Part shown: one piece after another, positions 62,571 through 64,000 of the stretch
How positions within the stretch are numbered: the stretch's first letter is position 1
How the letters are laid out: each line of letters starts with the position of its first letter
Position numbers and translations under genes: made by a program
NCBI GenBank assembly: GCA_038150465.1
Contig: JAYOTP010000009.1
Location: 1-64,000 of the forward strand
Length of the DNA stretch: 64,000 nucleotides
Direction of reading: 5' to 3'
Source: RFXV01 sp038150465
Lineage (GTDB): Bacteria > Bacteroidota > Bacteroidia > Flavobacteriales > Schleiferiaceae
The notes under the pieces: generated by a model
Seen by the model: the letters and a program-made list of their open reading frames with translations, nothing else
Told to the model about the DNA's origin: nothing
Database searches by the model: none

Positions 62571-64000
62571 TTCTTCTGCGGCCGCCTCTTCTTTCTTTTT
62601 TTCCATGAACGCATCGTAGGCGGAGACATCTTCTTTCGAGGGCCATGCGTTGTTGCTCAGATCGATGTCTGCCAGTTCTCTGAATGGATCGATCTCCACT
62701 GCGATGGGTCTTCTTTTGAAACGGAAGCTCTTGATGAACTGCTTCTCGTGTTTGATCCATGTCGAAACAGGCAGGCGAACCACTTTGCTGCTTCCGTCAA
62801 GGAAGTGGAAGCGCATTGGCACGGGCATGAGCAGCCCACCGACATTTTTGATCTTCAACTGTATGTAGAACCAGGGGTCTTCTTCCGAACCGCCCACCCT
62901 TTTGGCAGCAGGGAATTGCTGAATGCGCAGCGGACCGGTGTAGGCATCTCTGGCCACCTTGTCCCGTTCCACCCAGGTGACGGCAATGGCCGTATCGTTC
63001 CTCCTGGAGCTGATGTTTCGCGTATCGCCGGAGTCGATCATCGACCAGGCGTCGGCGACGATCGAGAGCGGATCGCTTCCCAGAGTGTCGTAGACCGAAA
63101 CATCTGAAAGTTCCAGATCCACATGGTCCACCGTGTAGAACCAACCCCTCCAGAACCAATCGAGATCGACGGCGCTCGCATCTTCCATGGTGCGGAAGAA
63201 ATCGGCCGGAGTGGGGTGCTTGAACGCCCAGCGCTCGCAGTAGTACTTGAAGGCAGCATCAAAGAGCTCTCTGCCCATCACCGTCTCGCGCAGGATATTG
63301 AGTGCGGTTGCCGGTTTTCCGTAGGCGTTGTTTCCAAATTGCAACAGGCTCTCGCTGTTGGTCATGATCGGAACCATCTTCATCTTGTCGCCCTGCATAT
63401 AGTCCACGATGTTTTCAGCAGGTCCGCGGCGTGAGGGATAATTCCTGTCCCATTCCTGTTCGGTGAGAAACTGCACGAAACTGTTCAGTCCTTCGTCCAT
63501 CCAGGTCCATTGCCGCTCGTCCGAGTTGATGATCATCGGAAAGAAATTATGTCCCACCTCATGGATGATCACGCTGATCATTCCGCGCTTGGTCCATGGC
63601 GAGTAGCTGCCGTCCTTCCGCGGCCGTCCTCCGTTGAAACAGATCATCGGATACTCCATGCCGATGCGGTCCGTGTGAACGGAAATGGCTTTGTGGTAAG
63701 GGTAGTCGATGGTGAATTTGGAATAAGTGATCAGTGTCTGTGCCACCGCGCGGGTAGAATACTGTTCCCATAGCGGGTTGCCTTCCTTCGGGTAGTAGGA
63801 CATCGCCATGACATCGCGTCCATTGATGTCCACCGCCATGGCGTCCCAAATGAATTTGCGGCTGCTCGCAAAGGCGAAATCACGAACATTTTCGGCCTGA
63901 AAATGCCAGGTGCGGGTGTCTGTCTTCTTGATCTGCTCCTTCGCCCGTGCTTCCTCTTCGGTGACAATGAGAACCGGTGCATCGTAGGTGTTCCGAGCGC
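62568..64000 (-). CDS. M1 family metallopeptidase, C-terminal part
   Basis: The gene runs off the right edge; 477 residues are visible and the frame stays open to the end. The zinc site is HEVGH followed by the glutamate in WMDEGLNSF (HExxH with 18 residues to E), as in M1 aminopeptidases. The expected GAMEN motif is not seen in this form; MEYPMICFNGG stands at the comparable place, which marks the Bacteroidota branch of M1-like peptidases. The last 200 residues are a beta-rich domain, and the C-terminal tail EKKKEEAAAEE is charged. No T9SS tail is present, so a periplasmic place is more likely. Confidence 0.9.
   Translation of the reverse strand, partial: ARNTYDAPVLIVTEEEARAKEQIKKTDTRTWHFQAENVRDFAFASSRKFIWDAMAVDINGRDVMAMSYYPKEGNPLWEQYSTRAVAQTLITYSKFTIDYPYHKAISVHTDRIGMEYPMICFNGGRPRKDGSYSPWTKRGMISVIIHEVGHNFFPMIINSDERQWTWMDEGLNSFVQFLTEQEWDRNYPSRRGPAENIVDYMQGDKMKMVPIMTNSESLLQFGNNAYGKPATALNILRETVMGRELFDAAFKYYCERWAFKHPTPADFFRTMEDASAVDLDWFWRGWFYTVDHVDLELSDVSVYDTLGSDPLSIVADAWSMIDSGDTRNISSRRNDTAIAVTWVERDKVARDAYTGPLRIQQFPAAKRVGGSEEDPWFYIQLKIKNVGGLLMPVPMRFHFLDGSSKVVRLPVSTWIKHEKQFIKSFRFKRRPIAVEIDPFRELADIDLSNNAWPSKEDVSAYDAFMEKKKEEAAAEE

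Overview
The window looks like chromosome from a member of the Bacteroidota, most likely a Flavobacteriales-type bacterium (Cryomorphaceae/Schleiferiaceae-like is a guess). The reasons are several secreted proteins ending in type IX secretion (T9SS) sorting domains of type A and type B, a GldA-like ABC ATPase end, an atpD-atpC pair apart from the other ATP synthase genes, Omp28, DUF5777 and CHU_C-type families, and repeated upstream octamers matching the Bacteroidota -7 promoter element TAnnTTTG. GC content is somewhat above 50% by eye. Genes are dense, no intergenic stretch exceeds 300 bases, and I saw no tRNA, rRNA, CRISPR array, insertion sequence, integrase or prophage. Two runs of 100 N are scaffold joins. 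Each is flanked by the same 55 bases on both sides, and collapsing that overlap restores one open frame in the interrupted gene.

Layout. 1-6.8 kb: end of a gldA-like gene, arsC-type reductase, a large T9SS type B protein (gap 1), prfB, an AlkB-type hydroxylase, bcp. 6.7-9.4 kb: O-antigen ligase and Wzz-like protein. 9.4-14.4 kb: OsmC protein, M61 and M13 peptidases, sulfotransferase. 14.4-18.4 kb: tag, rfbA, polyprenyl synthase, a small unknown gene, kbl. 18.5-25.6 kb: AddA-like helicase-nuclease, CLC channel, aspS, tadA. 25.7-34.8 kb: a very large S8 peptidase (gap 2) and a pair of M16 peptidase-family genes. 34.9-38.4 kb: rsgA, dtd, MazG-like, then atpC and atpD on the other strand. 38.6-45.9 kb: GH16 glucanase, Nudix CoA pyrophosphatase, oxyR, Lon N-domain protein, CrtA-like monooxygenase, fabH, amidohydrolase. 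46-53.5 kb: acyl-CoA ligase, glycosyltransferase, queA, a tiny secreted protein, PAP2 phosphatase, EEP-fold phosphoesterase, Omp28. 53.5-64 kb: EI24 protein, purB, a DUF5777/YceI/cytochrome-like/OB-fold cluster, MFS transporter, aconitase, a T9SS type A protein, and an M1 peptidase cut by the window end.

How the genes fit together. Housekeeping genes (translation, tRNA modification, ATP synthase, TCA cycle, purines, isoprenoid chains) are mixed with a strong secreted or surface programme. That programme comprises six peptidase-type genes (M61, M13, S8, two M16, M1), a laminarinase-type GH16 and T9SS cargo, which fits a polymer- and protein-degrading heterotroph. Peroxide defence is represented by oxyR, bcp and OsmC, and surface polysaccharide by Wzz, the ligase, RfbA and the glycosyltransferase.

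The most interesting signals are: a 20-bp tandem repeat just upstream of the giant S8 gene; an M16 homologue without its zinc motif fused to an extra C-terminal domain beside an active M16; a tiny secreted protein that is little more than a sorting-type domain; the YceI/DUF5777/CX4CH/OB-fold cluster; prfB without the usual frameshift site; and -7 elements so close to several start codons that leaderless transcripts are likely. I did not find a clearly new defence or mobile system.
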